A stretch of DNA of 47,656 nucleotides from Alistipes sp. CAG:831 (lineage in GTDB: Bacteria; Bacteroidota; Bacteroidia; Bacteroidales; UBA932), in assembly GCA_000432775.1 (NCBI GenBank), contig HF990386.1, positions 1-47,656 on the forward strand, read 5' to 3'. Positions 34,967 through 44,776 of this stretch are shown piece by piece. How positions within the stretch are numbered: position 1 is the first letter of the stretch; every line of letters starts with the position of its first letter. Made by a program: the position numbers and the translations under genes. The notes under the pieces are model-generated. The model saw only the letters and a program-made list of their open reading frames with translations. It had not been told where the DNA came from and searched no databases.

Positions 34967-35472
34967 GCGCAGCACGCTGGACCATACTTGCCCTGCTGCT
35001 GGTCCTGGCGCAGGGCGCACTGGACAACTACATCAACCTCACAGTGTACCTGGACATAGTCCTGTGCCTGTTTCTGGTACTCATCCTGCCTCCAGGATGG
35101 GGAGCCGTTCCTTCCATGATGACAGGCTTCATGCTGGGTCTGGCCGTGGATATTCTGGGCAACGGAATCACAGGCATGTCCGCAGCTGCCCTGACCGCCG
35201 CAGGACTCTTCCGCAGAAGCATTTACTGCCTGACCGCGCCCAGGGAGCAGGAGAAACGGCAGTCGATAGAGAGCATGGGACTGAGAAACTTCGTCCTGTA
35301 CTCCATGCCCATAACACTCATCTGCCTGACCGTGTACATCCTTCTGGACAGTTCGGGATTCCGGCCCGTCGGCCTTTGCCTGGCCAGACTTGGCATTTCC
35401 TTCGCCGTCAACACGCTGCTGATGGCCCTTCTCTATATTGTAAGCGCAGACCATCACAACCGCAGGAGGTAA
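34963..35472 (+). CDS. mreD: Rod shape-determining protein MreD
   Basis: A 169-residue integral membrane protein with about five or six hydrophobic segments, the size and position expected of MreD, the membrane partner of MreC. The LYLDIVLCLFLVLILPPGWG-like stretch near residues 27-47 and the GLAVDILGNG loop are family-like. Sequence conservation of MreD is low, so the name rests on size, topology and its place between mreC (ATGA overlap) and mrdA. Confidence 0.9.
   Translation: MSAARWTILALLLVLAQGALDNYINLTVYLDIVLCLFLVLILPPGWGAVPSMMTGFMLGLAVDILGNGITGMSAAALTAAGLFRRSIYCLTAPREQEKRQSIESMGLRNFVLYSMPITLICLTVYILLDSSGFRPVGLCLARLGISFAVNTLLMALLYIVSADHHNRRR
35464..35469 (+). promoter_or_regulatory. Shine-Dalgarno sequence deciding the mrdA start
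   Basis: AGGAGG lies inside the last codons of mreD, 9 nt before ATG 35479 and only 3 nt before GTG 35473. It is one of the very few strong Shine-Dalgarno sequences in this window and favours the ATG as the mrdA start. Confidence 0.6.
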
Positions 35473-35478
35473 GTGGAC

Positions 35479-37353
35479 ATGAACGACGGCAAGCACAGAT
35501 TCCAATACCTCATAGCCGGACTTGCAGTAGCATTCCTGCTCCTGACCGCACAGCTCTTCCGCCTGCAGCTGCTGGACAACAGTTTCAAGATCAGCGCGGA
35601 GAACAACGCCCTCCTTTACCAGACCCGTCACCCTGCCAGAGGGCTCATCCTGGACCGCAACGGGAAGGTACTGGTAGGCAACAAGAACACCTATGACATC
35701 ATGGTGACCCCGCGCTTCGTACGGCCTTTCGACACACTGGAACTGTGCCGCATACTGGAACTGGACCCGCAGTACGTCAGGGACAAATTTCATGAATACA
35801 GGATGTACCGGAGCAGAATAGGAAACAGGACAGTGACATTCTTAAGCCAGGTATCCCAGGAACAGTACAGCCGCTTCATAGAAGCAGCCCACAAATTTCC
35901 GGAATTCCGGGGCGTACCCCGCACTACCCGCATGTATCCCTACAATGCCGGCGGCAACCTCCTCGGCTACGTCACCGAGGTGGACCGCGACTTTCTGGAG
36001 AAACACCCCGACTACTCCTCAGGTGACTATACCGGACGGACCGGACTGGAGGAGACCTGCGAGCCGATGCTCAGGGGCGAGAAGGGCTACAGCATATACC
36101 TCCGCGACGCCAGCAACAGGATACAGTCCTCGTACCGCAACGGAGAATTCGACAAGCCTGCTGTCCCGGGAAAGGACGTAGTCTCGACCATCGACGCCGA
36201 ACTGCAGAATTACGGGGAAGAGCTGATGCGCAACAAGGTGGGCTCCGTCATCGCCATCGAACCGTCCACCGGCGAGATTCTGTCCATGATATCGTCACCG
36301 GGAATAGACGTATCGGTACTGGGAGAGATCAACAAGTACTACAAGGAAATAGCCGCCGACCCGTTCACCCCGATGTTCAACAGGGCCGTGATGTCACCCC
36401 AGCCTCCCGGGTCAGTGTTCAAGCTGGTCAACGGCCTGATAGGGCTGCAGGAAGGTGTGGTGAGTACAGACACGGAGTTTCCCTGCCGGGACGGTTTCCA
36501 TGCCAGGGGCATCAGCGTGGGCTGCCACAGTCACAAGTCCCCGGTTGACTTCACCGAGGCCATCATGGTCTCGTGCAACTCTTACTTCTGCTACCTCTTC
36601 AAGGATATTCTGGAGAACCCCGTCTACGGCTCGGAGGCGGCGGCAATGGACCGCTGGGCAGAGTATGTCAGGAGCTTCGGATTCGGCACCAGGCTGGGCT
36701 CCGACTTTCCTTCCGAAATCGCAGGCTTCGTTCCGACCTCATCCACATACGACAGAGTCTACGGCAAGGGAGGATGGAAGGCCCTCTCGGTCATTTCCCT
36801 GTCAATAGGTCAGGGAGAACTCGGATGCACTCCCCTGCATCTGGCCAACCTGGCCGCCACCATAGCCAACCGCGGCTGGTACCGCATCCCTCACATTGTA
36901 CGCGGACACGGCAGCGACACCCTGGACAACCGGTTCTCGGAGAAACACTACACCCTCGTGGACACATCCCACTTCGAGAAAGTCATCGAAGGAATGTACA
37001 TGGCCGTAAACGCACCTGCAGGATATGGCGCCACAGCACGTGTAGCCGCTGTCAATGGTCTGGACATCTGCGGCAAGACCGGTACGGCGGAGAATCCTCA
37101 CGGAGACGAGCATGCCGTCTTCGTCTGCTTCGCACCCAGGGAGAACCCCAGGATAGCCATTGCCGTATACATAGAGAATGCCGGATTCGGAGCCACCTGG
37201 GCAGCGCCCGTGGCATCTCTGATGGTGGAAAAATACCTCAACGGAGAGATTGCCTCCAACCGCCGCTGGCTGGAACAGCGCATGCTGGACGCCAACCTCC
37301 TGAACAAAGTTCCCGCCAGCCCCGATTATGTACCGCCTAAAAAAGATGACTGA
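35479..37353 (+). CDS. mrdA: Penicillin-binding protein 2 (elongasome transpeptidase)
   Basis: PBP2 is the monofunctional class B transpeptidase that works with the RodA glycosyltransferase during elongation. The 624-residue protein has one N-terminal membrane anchor (about 10-30), a pedestal domain with RGLILDRNGKVLVGN, and a transpeptidase domain with Ser312-x-x-Lys315 in PGSVFKL, the SCNSY motif and KTGTAENPHG. ATG 35479 is chosen over GTG 35473 because of the AGGAGG spacing. It ends TGATG, overlapping the rodA start by one base. Confidence 0.95.
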   Translation: MNDGKHRFQYLIAGLAVAFLLLTAQLFRLQLLDNSFKISAENNALLYQTRHPARGLILDRNGKVLVGNKNTYDIMVTPRFVRPFDTLELCRILELDPQYVRDKFHEYRMYRSRIGNRTVTFLSQVSQEQYSRFIEAAHKFPEFRGVPRTTRMYPYNAGGNLLGYVTEVDRDFLEKHPDYSSGDYTGRTGLEETCEPMLRGEKGYSIYLRDASNRIQSSYRNGEFDKPAVPGKDVVSTIDAELQNYGEELMRNKVGSVIAIEPSTGEILSMISSPGIDVSVLGEINKYYKEIAADPFTPMFNRAVMSPQPPGSVFKLVNGLIGLQEGVVSTDTEFPCRDGFHARGISVGCHSHKSPVDFTEAIMVSCNSYFCYLFKDILENPVYGSEAAAMDRWAEYVRSFGFGTRLGSDFPSEIAGFVPTSSTYDRVYGKGGWKALSVISLSIGQGELGCTPLHLANLAATIANRGWYRIPHIVRGHGSDTLDNRFSEKHYTLVDTSHFEKVIEGMYMAVNAPAGYGATARVAAVNGLDICGKTGTAENPHGDEHAVFVCFAPRENPRIAIAVYIENAGFGATWAAPVASLMVEKYLNGEIASNRRWLEQRMLDANLLNKVPASPDYVPPKKDD

Positions 37354-38777
37354 TGAGCCCCGCAGGAATATCATATAAGAAACTGGACTGGATTCTGATC
37401 GGCTGCTACGTCCTGCTGGCCGTATTCGGCTGGCTGAACATCTACGCCTCGACATGGAGCGAGGAGGCCGAGGGGATATTCTCCCTTGCCTCGCGCAGCG
37501 GCAATCAGCTGATGTGGATAGGTGTGGCAGCGCTGATTGCCGTCATTGTCCTATTCCTCAACACCCGGTTCTACCGGACGGCGTCATGGCCCCTGTACAT
37601 CCTGTCAACCATACTCCTGGCGGCCGTACTGGTACTGGGCCACGAGGTCAACGGCTCCAAGTCCTGGCTGAGCCTGCCGGGAGGAATTGCCATACAGCCC
37701 TCAGAATTCTCCAAGATAGCCACCGCCCTCTGCCTTTCCCGGGTCATGGGCTCATACGGCTTCAACCTTACCAGGGCCGCCGACTTCCTGAAGGTGGCCG
37801 CCATCATCATTGTCCCGGTGGGACTGATAGCCCTCGAACCGGACATAGGGACGATACTGGTGTACTGTTCACTGGCCTTCATGCTTTACAGGGAGGGACT
37901 GCCCGGAAGGATACTGGGATTTACCGGATACGCCGTCCTGCTGTTCCTGGTGACACTCAAATTCTCCCCCTTCGTCTCCATACTCCTGACTGTCGGCTCC
38001 ATAGGAATCATCCGGACCCTGACCTCACGTTCCCCGGTGAGGGTCTTCCTCATATATGCGGCCTTCATCACGGCGGCGGCCTTCATTCCCAGGCTGCTGT
38101 CGGTCGAGGCAGTCTCACGCGTCACCGGCATGGCGGAGGAGTACTGGCTGCTGATTGTCATTGCTCCCTTCCTCATCTGGTTCATTGTCCACAATATCCG
38201 CAATAAGATGAAGGGCTGGGGCATCTACGTCCTGTCCTTCGCTCTGTCCCTGGTGCTGATCTTCTCGGTGGACTTCATATTCCACAATGTACTCCAGCCG
38301 CATCACCGCGACAGGATAGAGAATCTGCTGGGCATCTCCGAGGACCTGATGGGCGCAGGGTACAATGTCCACCAGTCCAAGATAGCCATAGGCTCCGGCG
38401 GACTGACCGGCAAGGGATTCCTCGAAGGCACCCAGACCAAGTTCAACTTCGTTCCCGAGCAGAGCACCGACTTTATTTTCTGCACGATAGGCGAGGAATG
38501 GGGATTTGTCGGATGTGTACTGGTACTGGGGCTCTATCTGACGATAATCATGCGGATTCTCAATTCTGCTGAAAGGCAGAAAGAAAGAGGACCGAGGGTC
38601 TACAGCTACTGTGTAGCCTCGATTATATTCATGCATGTCTTCGTCAATGTGGGCATGACCATAGGCATCATGCCGGTGGTGGGTATTCCTCTGCCGCTGA
38701 TCAGCTACGGAGGCTCGTCATTCCTGACTTTCACGATTCTGCTTTTCATCCATCTGAGATTTGACCTTGAAAGATAG
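37353..38777 (+). CDS. rodA: RodA, SEDS-family peptidoglycan glycosyltransferase
   Basis: RodA polymerises lipid II in the elongasome, paired with PBP2. The 474-residue protein is polytopic, with about ten or more hydrophobic segments, and has the SEDS signatures GSKSWLSLPGGIAIQPSEFSK (split at about 107-127), ALEPDIGTILVY, the TDFIFCTIGEEWGFVG segment and the C-terminal GIPLPLISYGGSS. It is longer than E. coli RodA because of extra hydrophobic sequence in the middle (about 200-270), which I believe is usual for Bacteroidota. It is the last gene of the cluster; I see no terminator after it. Confidence 0.95.
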   Translation: MSPAGISYKKLDWILIGCYVLLAVFGWLNIYASTWSEEAEGIFSLASRSGNQLMWIGVAALIAVIVLFLNTRFYRTASWPLYILSTILLAAVLVLGHEVNGSKSWLSLPGGIAIQPSEFSKIATALCLSRVMGSYGFNLTRAADFLKVAAIIIVPVGLIALEPDIGTILVYCSLAFMLYREGLPGRILGFTGYAVLLFLVTLKFSPFVSILLTVGSIGIIRTLTSRSPVRVFLIYAAFITAAAFIPRLLSVEAVSRVTGMAEEYWLLIVIAPFLIWFIVHNIRNKMKGWGIYVLSFALSLVLIFSVDFIFHNVLQPHHRDRIENLLGISEDLMGAGYNVHQSKIAIGSGGLTGKGFLEGTQTKFNFVPEQSTDFIFCTIGEEWGFVGCVLVLGLYLTIIMRILNSAERQKERGPRVYSYCVASIIFMHVFVNVGMTIGIMPVVGIPLPLISYGGSSFLTFTILLFIHLRFDLER

Positions 38778-38807
38778 AAACAGATGCGTACAAGTTGAAA
38801 AAATTAC

Positions 38808-38815
38808 TAAATTTG
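38808..38815 (+). promoter_or_regulatory. Predicted -7 element of gcvP
   Basis: TAAATTTG matches TAnnTTTG exactly, 44 bp before the gcvP ATG. A TTTG at the usual distance is missing. The leader of about 37 nt is far too short for a glycine riboswitch. Confidence 0.5.
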
Positions 38816-38859
38816 AGGCTTGTTTGAAAATCCTTTAAAATTCATAAAAAACACTGACT

Positions 38860-41682
38860 ATGCCACTCAATTTTGTAGACAGACACAACGGTCCGAGACA
38901 GTCGCAGATCAAGCATATGCTGGATGTTATCGGCGTGGGCTCAGTAGACGAGCTCATCAAGCAGACTATTCCTTCCGATATCCTGCTCAGCGAGCCTCTC
39001 AAGCTGGATGAGCACGTATCCGAGCATGCCTATCTGGCACGTCTCAAGGAGGTTGCCTCGAAGAATAAACATTTCCGCTCGATGATCGGCCTTGGCTTCT
39101 ACGGAACCGCCTCGCTGCCCGTAATCTCCCGCAACATCTTCGAAAACCCCTCGTGGTACACCTCCTACACTCCCTATCAGGCCGAGATCTCCCAGGGACG
39201 CCTGGAGGCCCTTATCAACTTCCAGACCATGATTTCCTCCCTGACCGGCTTCCCCATGTCGAACTGCTCCATGCTGGACGACGCCACCGCGGCAGGTGAG
39301 GCCATGAGGATGATCCATGAGCTCCGTCCCCGCGACGCCGTAAAGGCCGGAAAGAACACATTCTTCGTGGACAAAAACGTATTCCCCCAGGTGCTTTCAG
39401 TCGTTGAGACAAGAGCCAAAGGTCTGGGCATCAAGGTAGTTGTCGGCGACTACAAGGAAGTGCTCTCAGCCGGATTCGATCCTGAGTGCTACGGAGCCCT
39501 GCTCCAGTATCCCGCCGCAGACGGAGAGGTGCGCGACTACACCGAGTTCTGCGAGGCCGCACACAAGGCCGGAATGCTCGTGGCCGCACACTGCGACCTC
39601 CTCGCCCTTGCAGTCATGAAGGAGCCCGCAGCATGGGGAGCCGACGTAGCTGTCGGTACAGCCCAGAGATTCGGACTCGGCATGGGTTATGGCGGACCTA
39701 CAGCAGGCTGGATGGCCACCCGCGACCAGTATAAGAGAAATATTCCCGGCCGTATCATCGGTGTGTCCATCGACCGTCTCGGCAAACCTGCCTTCCGCCT
39801 TGCCCTCCAGACCCGCGAGCAGCACATCAAGAGAGAGAAGGCCACTTCGAACATCTGCACCGCCACAGCCCTGATGGCAGTGATGTCCGGCATGTACGCC
39901 GCATACCATGGACCCGAAGGCATCCGCGAGATCGCGATGAACGCCTTCAACTATGCCCACGCGATGGCCGATATCCTGCGCAAAGGCGGATACACCCTTG
40001 CCAATGAGAACTTCTTCGACACCATCCGCGTGCTTGACGTCAACGCGGGCGAGATCCGCGAGAAGGCCGAGGCAGCAGGCATCAACTTCTACTATCCCGA
40101 TGACCAGACCGTCCAGATATCCTTCGACGAGCTCTCCGACTGCGCCGAGGCCGTAAAGATAGCCGGCATATTCGGTGTAGCAGCCGAGTGCGCCCGCGGA
40201 ACGGAATACCCCGTGCCCATGAAGAGGGAGAGCGCCATCCTCACCGAGAGCGTCTTCAACCGCTATCACTCCGAGACAGAGATGATGCGCTACATCAAGA
40301 AGCTCGAGCGCAAGGACATCTCCCTGACCCACTCCATGATACCTCTGGGCTCCTGCACCATGAAGCTCAACGCCGCAGTCGAGATGCTGCCCCTGAGCTG
40401 GAGCGAGCTCACCGACGTGCATCCCTTCGCACCCACATGGCAGACAGAGGGCTACAACCAGATTCTCTCGGAGCTCGAGCATGACCTCTGCGTCATCACT
40501 GGCTTCGACCGCTGCTCCCTCCAGCCCAACTCCGGTGCCGCAGGAGAGTACGCCGGCCTGATGACCATCCGCCGCTACCTCGAGGCCCAGGGCCAGGGCG
40601 CGCGCAACACCGTCATCATCCCCACGTCAGCTCACGGAACCAACCCCGCCAGCGCCGCCATGGCAGGATTCAACATCGTCCTGGTAGGCTGCGACGAGCA
40701 CGGCAACATCAACGTGGACGAGCTGCGCCAGAAGGCCGAGGCCAACAAGGACAGCCTCGCCGGCATCATGATCACCTATCCTTCGACTCACGGAGTATTC
40801 GAGGTCAAGATCCGCGAGATCTGCAACATCATACATGAGAACGGAGGCCAGGTCTACATGGACGGAGCCAACATGAACGGTCAGGTCGGCATCACCAACC
40901 CCGGCTTTATCGGCGCCGATGTATGCCACCTCAACCTGCACAAGACATTCGCAATGCCTCACGGCGGCGGCGGTCCCGGCGTAGGCGCCATCTGCGTGGC
41001 AGCCCATCTGTCTCCCTACGTACCCGGACATCCCGTAATGCCACAGTGCGGCGGTCACGGCGTGACAGCAGTGGCTTCGGCTCCCTACGGAAGCCCCCTG
41101 CTCGCCCCCATCACCCACGCCTACATCAAGCTGCTCGGTCCTGACGGACTGCGCAAGGCTACCGAGATGGCCATCGTCAACGCCAACTACCTCGCATCCC
41201 GCCTGTCCAAGGAGTTCAACATCTACTACACCGGAGTCACCGGCCGCGTGGCACACGAGTGCATCGTAGACCTGCAGAACTTCAAGGCCGACTACGGAGT
41301 GGACGCCACCGACATCGCAAAACGCCTGATGGACTACGGCTTTCATGCTCCTACCCTCTCCTTCCCCGTACACGAGACCCTGATGGTGGAGCCCACCGAA
41401 AGCGAGTCCCTCGAGGAACTCGACCGCTTCGTGGACGCCATGATCAGCATCAAGAGAGAGTGCGAGGCCATCAAGGAAGGCAAGGCCGACAAGACCGACA
41501 ATGTCGTGAAGATGGCACCTCACACAGCCGAGGAGGTATGCTCCGACTCCTGGAACCATCCCTACCCCCGCGAAGAGGCCGCCTATCCCCTCGAGTGGAT
41601 CCGCGACAACAAGTTCTGGCCTGCCTGCGCAAGGGTGGACAACGGCTACGGAGACCGCAATCTGGTTCCTGTAGTGAAATAA
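38860..41682 (+). CDS. gcvP: Glycine dehydrogenase (decarboxylating), P protein
   Basis: GcvP decarboxylates glycine with PLP and passes the aminomethyl group to the lipoylated H protein of the glycine cleavage system. The 940-residue protein is the fused homodimeric form, containing both the alpha-like (1-430) and beta-like (450-940) halves. The PLP lysine is Lys695 in NLHKTFAMPHGGGGPG, and GLGFYGT, MLDDATAAGEAM and SGAAGEYAGLM are recognisable. It stands alone: gcvT and gcvH are not in the window. A hairpin follows 23 bp after its stop. Confidence 0.97.
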   Translation: MPLNFVDRHNGPRQSQIKHMLDVIGVGSVDELIKQTIPSDILLSEPLKLDEHVSEHAYLARLKEVASKNKHFRSMIGLGFYGTASLPVISRNIFENPSWYTSYTPYQAEISQGRLEALINFQTMISSLTGFPMSNCSMLDDATAAGEAMRMIHELRPRDAVKAGKNTFFVDKNVFPQVLSVVETRAKGLGIKVVVGDYKEVLSAGFDPECYGALLQYPAADGEVRDYTEFCEAAHKAGMLVAAHCDLLALAVMKEPAAWGADVAVGTAQRFGLGMGYGGPTAGWMATRDQYKRNIPGRIIGVSIDRLGKPAFRLALQTREQHIKREKATSNICTATALMAVMSGMYAAYHGPEGIREIAMNAFNYAHAMADILRKGGYTLANENFFDTIRVLDVNAGEIREKAEAAGINFYYPDDQTVQISFDELSDCAEAVKIAGIFGVAAECARGTEYPVPMKRESAILTESVFNRYHSETEMMRYIKKLERKDISLTHSMIPLGSCTMKLNAAVEMLPLSWSELTDVHPFAPTWQTEGYNQILSELEHDLCVITGFDRCSLQPNSGAAGEYAGLMTIRRYLEAQGQGARNTVIIPTSAHGTNPASAAMAGFNIVLVGCDEHGNINVDELRQKAEANKDSLAGIMITYPSTHGVFEVKIREICNIIHENGGQVYMDGANMNGQVGITNPGFIGADVCHLNLHKTFAMPHGGGGPGVGAICVAAHLSPYVPGHPVMPQCGGHGVTAVASAPYGSPLLAPITHAYIKLLGPDGLRKATEMAIVNANYLASRLSKEFNIYYTGVTGRVAHECIVDLQNFKADYGVDATDIAKRLMDYGFHAPTLSFPVHETLMVEPTESESLEELDRFVDAMISIKRECEAIKEGKADKTDNVVKMAPHTAEEVCSDSWNHPYPREEAAYPLEWIRDNKFWPACARVDNGYGDRNLVPVVK

Positions 41683-41704
41683 CGGGCACACCTGAGATTT
41701 AGTC

Positions 41705-41757
41705 AATGAGGCTGTGGCTGGAAACATCTTTCGGGCACAGCCTCATTCTCAATTTTA
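41705..41757 (+). terminator. Hairpin after gcvP, probable terminator
   Basis: A perfect 12-bp inverted repeat, AATGAGGCTGTG (41705-41716) and CACAGCCTCATT (41736-41747), encloses a 19-nt loop and is followed by CTCAATTTTAA. The T run is short, so termination may be partial, with readthrough into the ABC transporter gene. Confidence 0.6.
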
Positions 41758-41775
41758 AACACACCTTATATCTCT

Positions 41776-44694
41776 ATGAATGACATTCTACTGTCCGGAC
41801 TTCTGAATCTCTTCGCCCTCTTCGGCGCAGTGAACAGGACCGACAAGAGCCGGTCCCTGCAGATGCTCTCCAACTACCTGACCAAGCACTTCGGCGTCAG
41901 GATGCTGGACGACTACCTACCGCTGTACTCTGACCTGAGGGACTTCTACGACATATCCCCGGAACTGGACAAGGACGCCATCATAGAAGGTATCTGCAGC
42001 AACATCAAGCATAAGATATCCCGTGAGGACCAGACCCTGATGCTGCTGCGTCTGATGGAGTTCTGCGACCCCACTCCGGGCTCCGGTAAAGGAGAGAGTA
42101 TCGCGGAGGAGAACATGCAGATATTCCGCAAGGTGGCCGAGCTCTTCGAAGTGGACGGAGACATCTTTGCGGACTTCGTATGCTATGTTTCCGGAGAGAC
42201 CAACGCACATGTGCTCACCCTCACCCGCGATGGGATGAACGGCGAGCTGCGCCTGATCAACCTTGAGAGATACAACAAGATTCTCTTCAGTTACAATGGC
42301 CCCGACACAGTGCTGATGAACGACATCCCCGTCCTTCCGGGCACATTCCTCGTATGGCAGCAGAGCGGCGTGCTCAAAAGCAGGCACATGCTCCCGCTCT
42401 ACTACAGCAACATCTCCGCCCTGTACGACACCGGATGCCGGAAACACGAGATAGTCCTCTCCGGCAGAGACATCAACTTCCGTTTTCCCGGAAGCGACAA
42501 CGGCATGCACGACCTCACATTCGACCTACGCAGCGGACAGCTGGTAGCCGTCATGGGAGGCAGCGGAACCGGCAAGTCCACGCTACTGTCCCTACTAAAC
42601 GGCACCATACCGCCCGACAGCGGCTCCATCACCCTCAACGGCTGGGACATCTCCGACCCCAAGGTCAAGGACCTGATCGGTTTCGTACCGCAGGACGACC
42701 TGCTGATCGAGGAACTGACAGTCTATGAGAACCTGATGTTCACCGCCCGCCTCTGCTTCGCCGACCTGAGCATGGAGGAGATATCCGCCAGGGTGGACAC
42801 CATACTCCGGGAACTCGGCCTTGAGAGCACCAAGCATCTGAAAGTCGGCTCACCTATCCACAAATACATCTCCGGAGGCCAGCGCAAACGGCTCAACATC
42901 GCCCTCGAGCTCATCCGCGAACCTGCAGTACTGTTTCTGGACGAGCCCACTTCCGGCCTATCCTCATCCGATTCCGAGAAGGTAATCAACCTGCTCAAGG
43001 AACAGACCTATAAAGGAAAGCTCATAGTGGTCAATATCCACCAGCCTTCATCCGACATATTCAAGCTCTTCGACCGGCTGTGGCTGCTCGACAGAGGCGG
43101 CTATCCGGTTTACGACGGCAATCCGATCGAGGCCATCACCTACTTCAAGCGGGCTGCCAACTACGCCGACGCAGAAGTAAGCACCTGCTCCCTCTGCGGC
43201 AATGTCAATCCAGAAATCATCCTCAACATCATAGACGAAAAAGCGCTGGATGACAGAGGCCAGATCACCGGAAAGCGGAAAGTATCACCGCAGGAATGGC
43301 ACAGAATGTACCTGGAGAGGACGGACAGAAGTGCCCCAGTGGAACGAAGGGACATTCCGGAGACGGAACAGACGCGGCCGTCGAAACTGAAACAGCTGCT
43401 GATTTTCCTGCAGAGAAACCTGCGGACCAAGCTTCCCGACACCCAATACCTGCTCATCACCCTTGCCGAGACCCCACTGCTTGCCCTGATTGTAGCCCTG
43501 CTCACCCGCTACGCTCCCGAAAGCGGATACACCGTCGTTGACAACAAGAACCTGGTATCCTATCTCTTCATGGCAGTCATCGTGGCCATTTTCGCCGGGA
43601 TGAGCGTCAGTGCCGAGGAAATTTTCAGGGACAGGGCCCTGCTCAAGCGGGAGAAGTTCCTGCGGCTGTCCCGTTCCTCCTACCTGTGGTCCAAGACAAT
43701 CTACCTCGGCGGAGTGTCACTTATCCAGACCCTGCTCTTTATCCTGGTCGGAAACACCGTCATGGGCATCGGATTCGGATTCTGGTTCTGGTGGCTCATT
43801 CTCTTCCTCTCGGCTGTACTGGCCAACCTGACCGGCCTCATCCTCTCCCAGTCCCTGAGTTCGATAGTCTCGATATACATCACCATTCCCCTGCTGCTCA
43901 TTCCCCAGATCCTGCTCTGCGGCCTGGTGGTCAAGTTCGAGGACCTCACACCGCGCTCAACCACAGGGAACGTACCGGTAATCGGGGACGTGATTCCCTC
44001 ACGGTGGGCCTTCGAAGCCCTGGCTGTCAGCTCATTTGCCTACAATGATTTCGAGAGGGACATCTTCGGATACGACAAGGTCAAGTACCAGACCCAGTAC
44101 TACCGCACCGCATACATCAGCGAACTGGACTCGAGGCTGGAGAATGCCGACAGCACGGACCTGGAGACAGTTCGCCGCGGAATACCGGTACTCTGGGACC
44201 GGTTCGACATCAGGCCATATGAAGGCCGGCTGGAAGATATCCGCTACGGAACATTCGACACGACTCTGCGGGCAGACATCAGGGAATGGCTGACTTACGC
44301 AGAAGACACTCTGGGGACAATAGGCACCAGAGCCACCCTCGCAGCCGACCGGATTCTTACGGACTACCGGAACAAATACGGACGGGAAGCGCTGCTGGAG
44401 CTGCGCAGGGACAACTGGAACAATTTTCTGGAGTCTCTGGTCATCAATTCTGCCTCGGACGAGCTGTACACCGTAATCGACGGGACCATCGTGCCCAAGG
44501 TCGGACAAGTATGGCTCGACCCTCCCTCCCATAACGGCAGGGCCCCGTTCTACAGTTCGACCAAAATTGTAGGAAATCTGAAAATCAGCACCCTGGCATA
44601 CAATACAGGGATTCTTGTCCTTATGTGCCTGAGTGCCGGATTACTGCTCTTCCTGGATATTCCCGGGAGGTTCCTGAGAAAACGTGGAAATTAG
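41776..44694 (+). CDS. ABCG-like ABC transporter with TerB-like N terminus
   Basis: A 972-residue fused ATPase-permease. Residues about 1-140 are helical and resemble a TerB-like domain. An ABC ATPase domain follows (about 235-450): Walker A GGSGTGKST (about 261-269), signature SGGQRKRLN (about 365-373) and Walker B AVLFLDEPTSG. The permease half is of the ABC2 type, with about five hydrophobic segments between 555 and 735, then a ~190-residue soluble, presumably extracytoplasmic segment (about 750-940), and a final helix (about 942-962). The ATPase-then-permease order is like ABCG/White exporters. Substrate unknown. The long soluble segment before the last helix is unusual against classical ABCG proteins. 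Confidence 0.88.
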   Translation: MNDILLSGLLNLFALFGAVNRTDKSRSLQMLSNYLTKHFGVRMLDDYLPLYSDLRDFYDISPELDKDAIIEGICSNIKHKISREDQTLMLLRLMEFCDPTPGSGKGESIAEENMQIFRKVAELFEVDGDIFADFVCYVSGETNAHVLTLTRDGMNGELRLINLERYNKILFSYNGPDTVLMNDIPVLPGTFLVWQQSGVLKSRHMLPLYYSNISALYDTGCRKHEIVLSGRDINFRFPGSDNGMHDLTFDLRSGQLVAVMGGSGTGKSTLLSLLNGTIPPDSGSITLNGWDISDPKVKDLIGFVPQDDLLIEELTVYENLMFTARLCFADLSMEEISARVDTILRELGLESTKHLKVGSPIHKYISGGQRKRLNIALELIREPAVLFLDEPTSGLSSSDSEKVINLLKEQTYKGKLIVVNIHQPSSDIFKLFDRLWLLDRGGYPVYDGNPIEAITYFKRAANYADAEVSTCSLCGNVNPEIILNIIDEKALDDRGQITGKRKVSPQEWHRMYLERTDRSAPVERRDIPETEQTRPSKLKQLLIFLQRNLRTKLPDTQYLLITLAETPLLALIVALLTRYAPESGYTVVDNKNLVSYLFMAVIVAIFAGMSVSAEEIFRDRALLKREKFLRLSRSSYLWSKTIYLGGVSLIQTLLFILVGNTVMGIGFGFWFWWLILFLSAVLANLTGLILSQSLSSIVSIYITIPLLLIPQILLCGLVVKFEDLTPRSTTGNVPVIGDVIPSRWAFEALAVSSFAYNDFERDIFGYDKVKYQTQYYRTAYISELDSRLENADSTDLETVRRGIPVLWDRFDIRPYEGRLEDIRYGTFDTTLRADIREWLTYAEDTLGTIGTRATLAADRILTDYRNKYGREALLELRRDNWNNFLESLVINSASDELYTVIDGTIVPKVGQVWLDPPSHNGRAPFYSSTKIVGNLKISTLAYNTGILVLMCLSAGLLLFLDIPGRFLRKRGN

Positions 44695-44725
44695 TTGCTA
44701 TTTTTTACAAAACATCCTATCTTTG
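44695..44725 (+). promoter_or_regulatory. Strong consensus promoter of the orphan lipoprotein gene
   Basis: TTG (44695-44697), a 20-bp spacer and TATCTTTG (44718-44725) fully match the Bacteroidota consensus. The TTG begins directly after the stop codon of the ABC transporter gene. The leader to the ATG at 44777 is about 40-45 nt and A/T-rich. Confidence 0.75.
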
Positions 44726-44776
44726 CTCGGTAAAATATTTTTTAGGAAAATAACTATCAAATAATATCTAACCGCG

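Noticed and set aside
38816..38859. Glycine riboswitch before gcvP
   Set aside because: The leader predicted from the -7 box is about 37 nt, far too short.
40627..41727. 366-codon frame antisense to gcvP
   Set aside because: Opposite an intact GcvP with its PLP lysine; Val/Gly-rich shadow.
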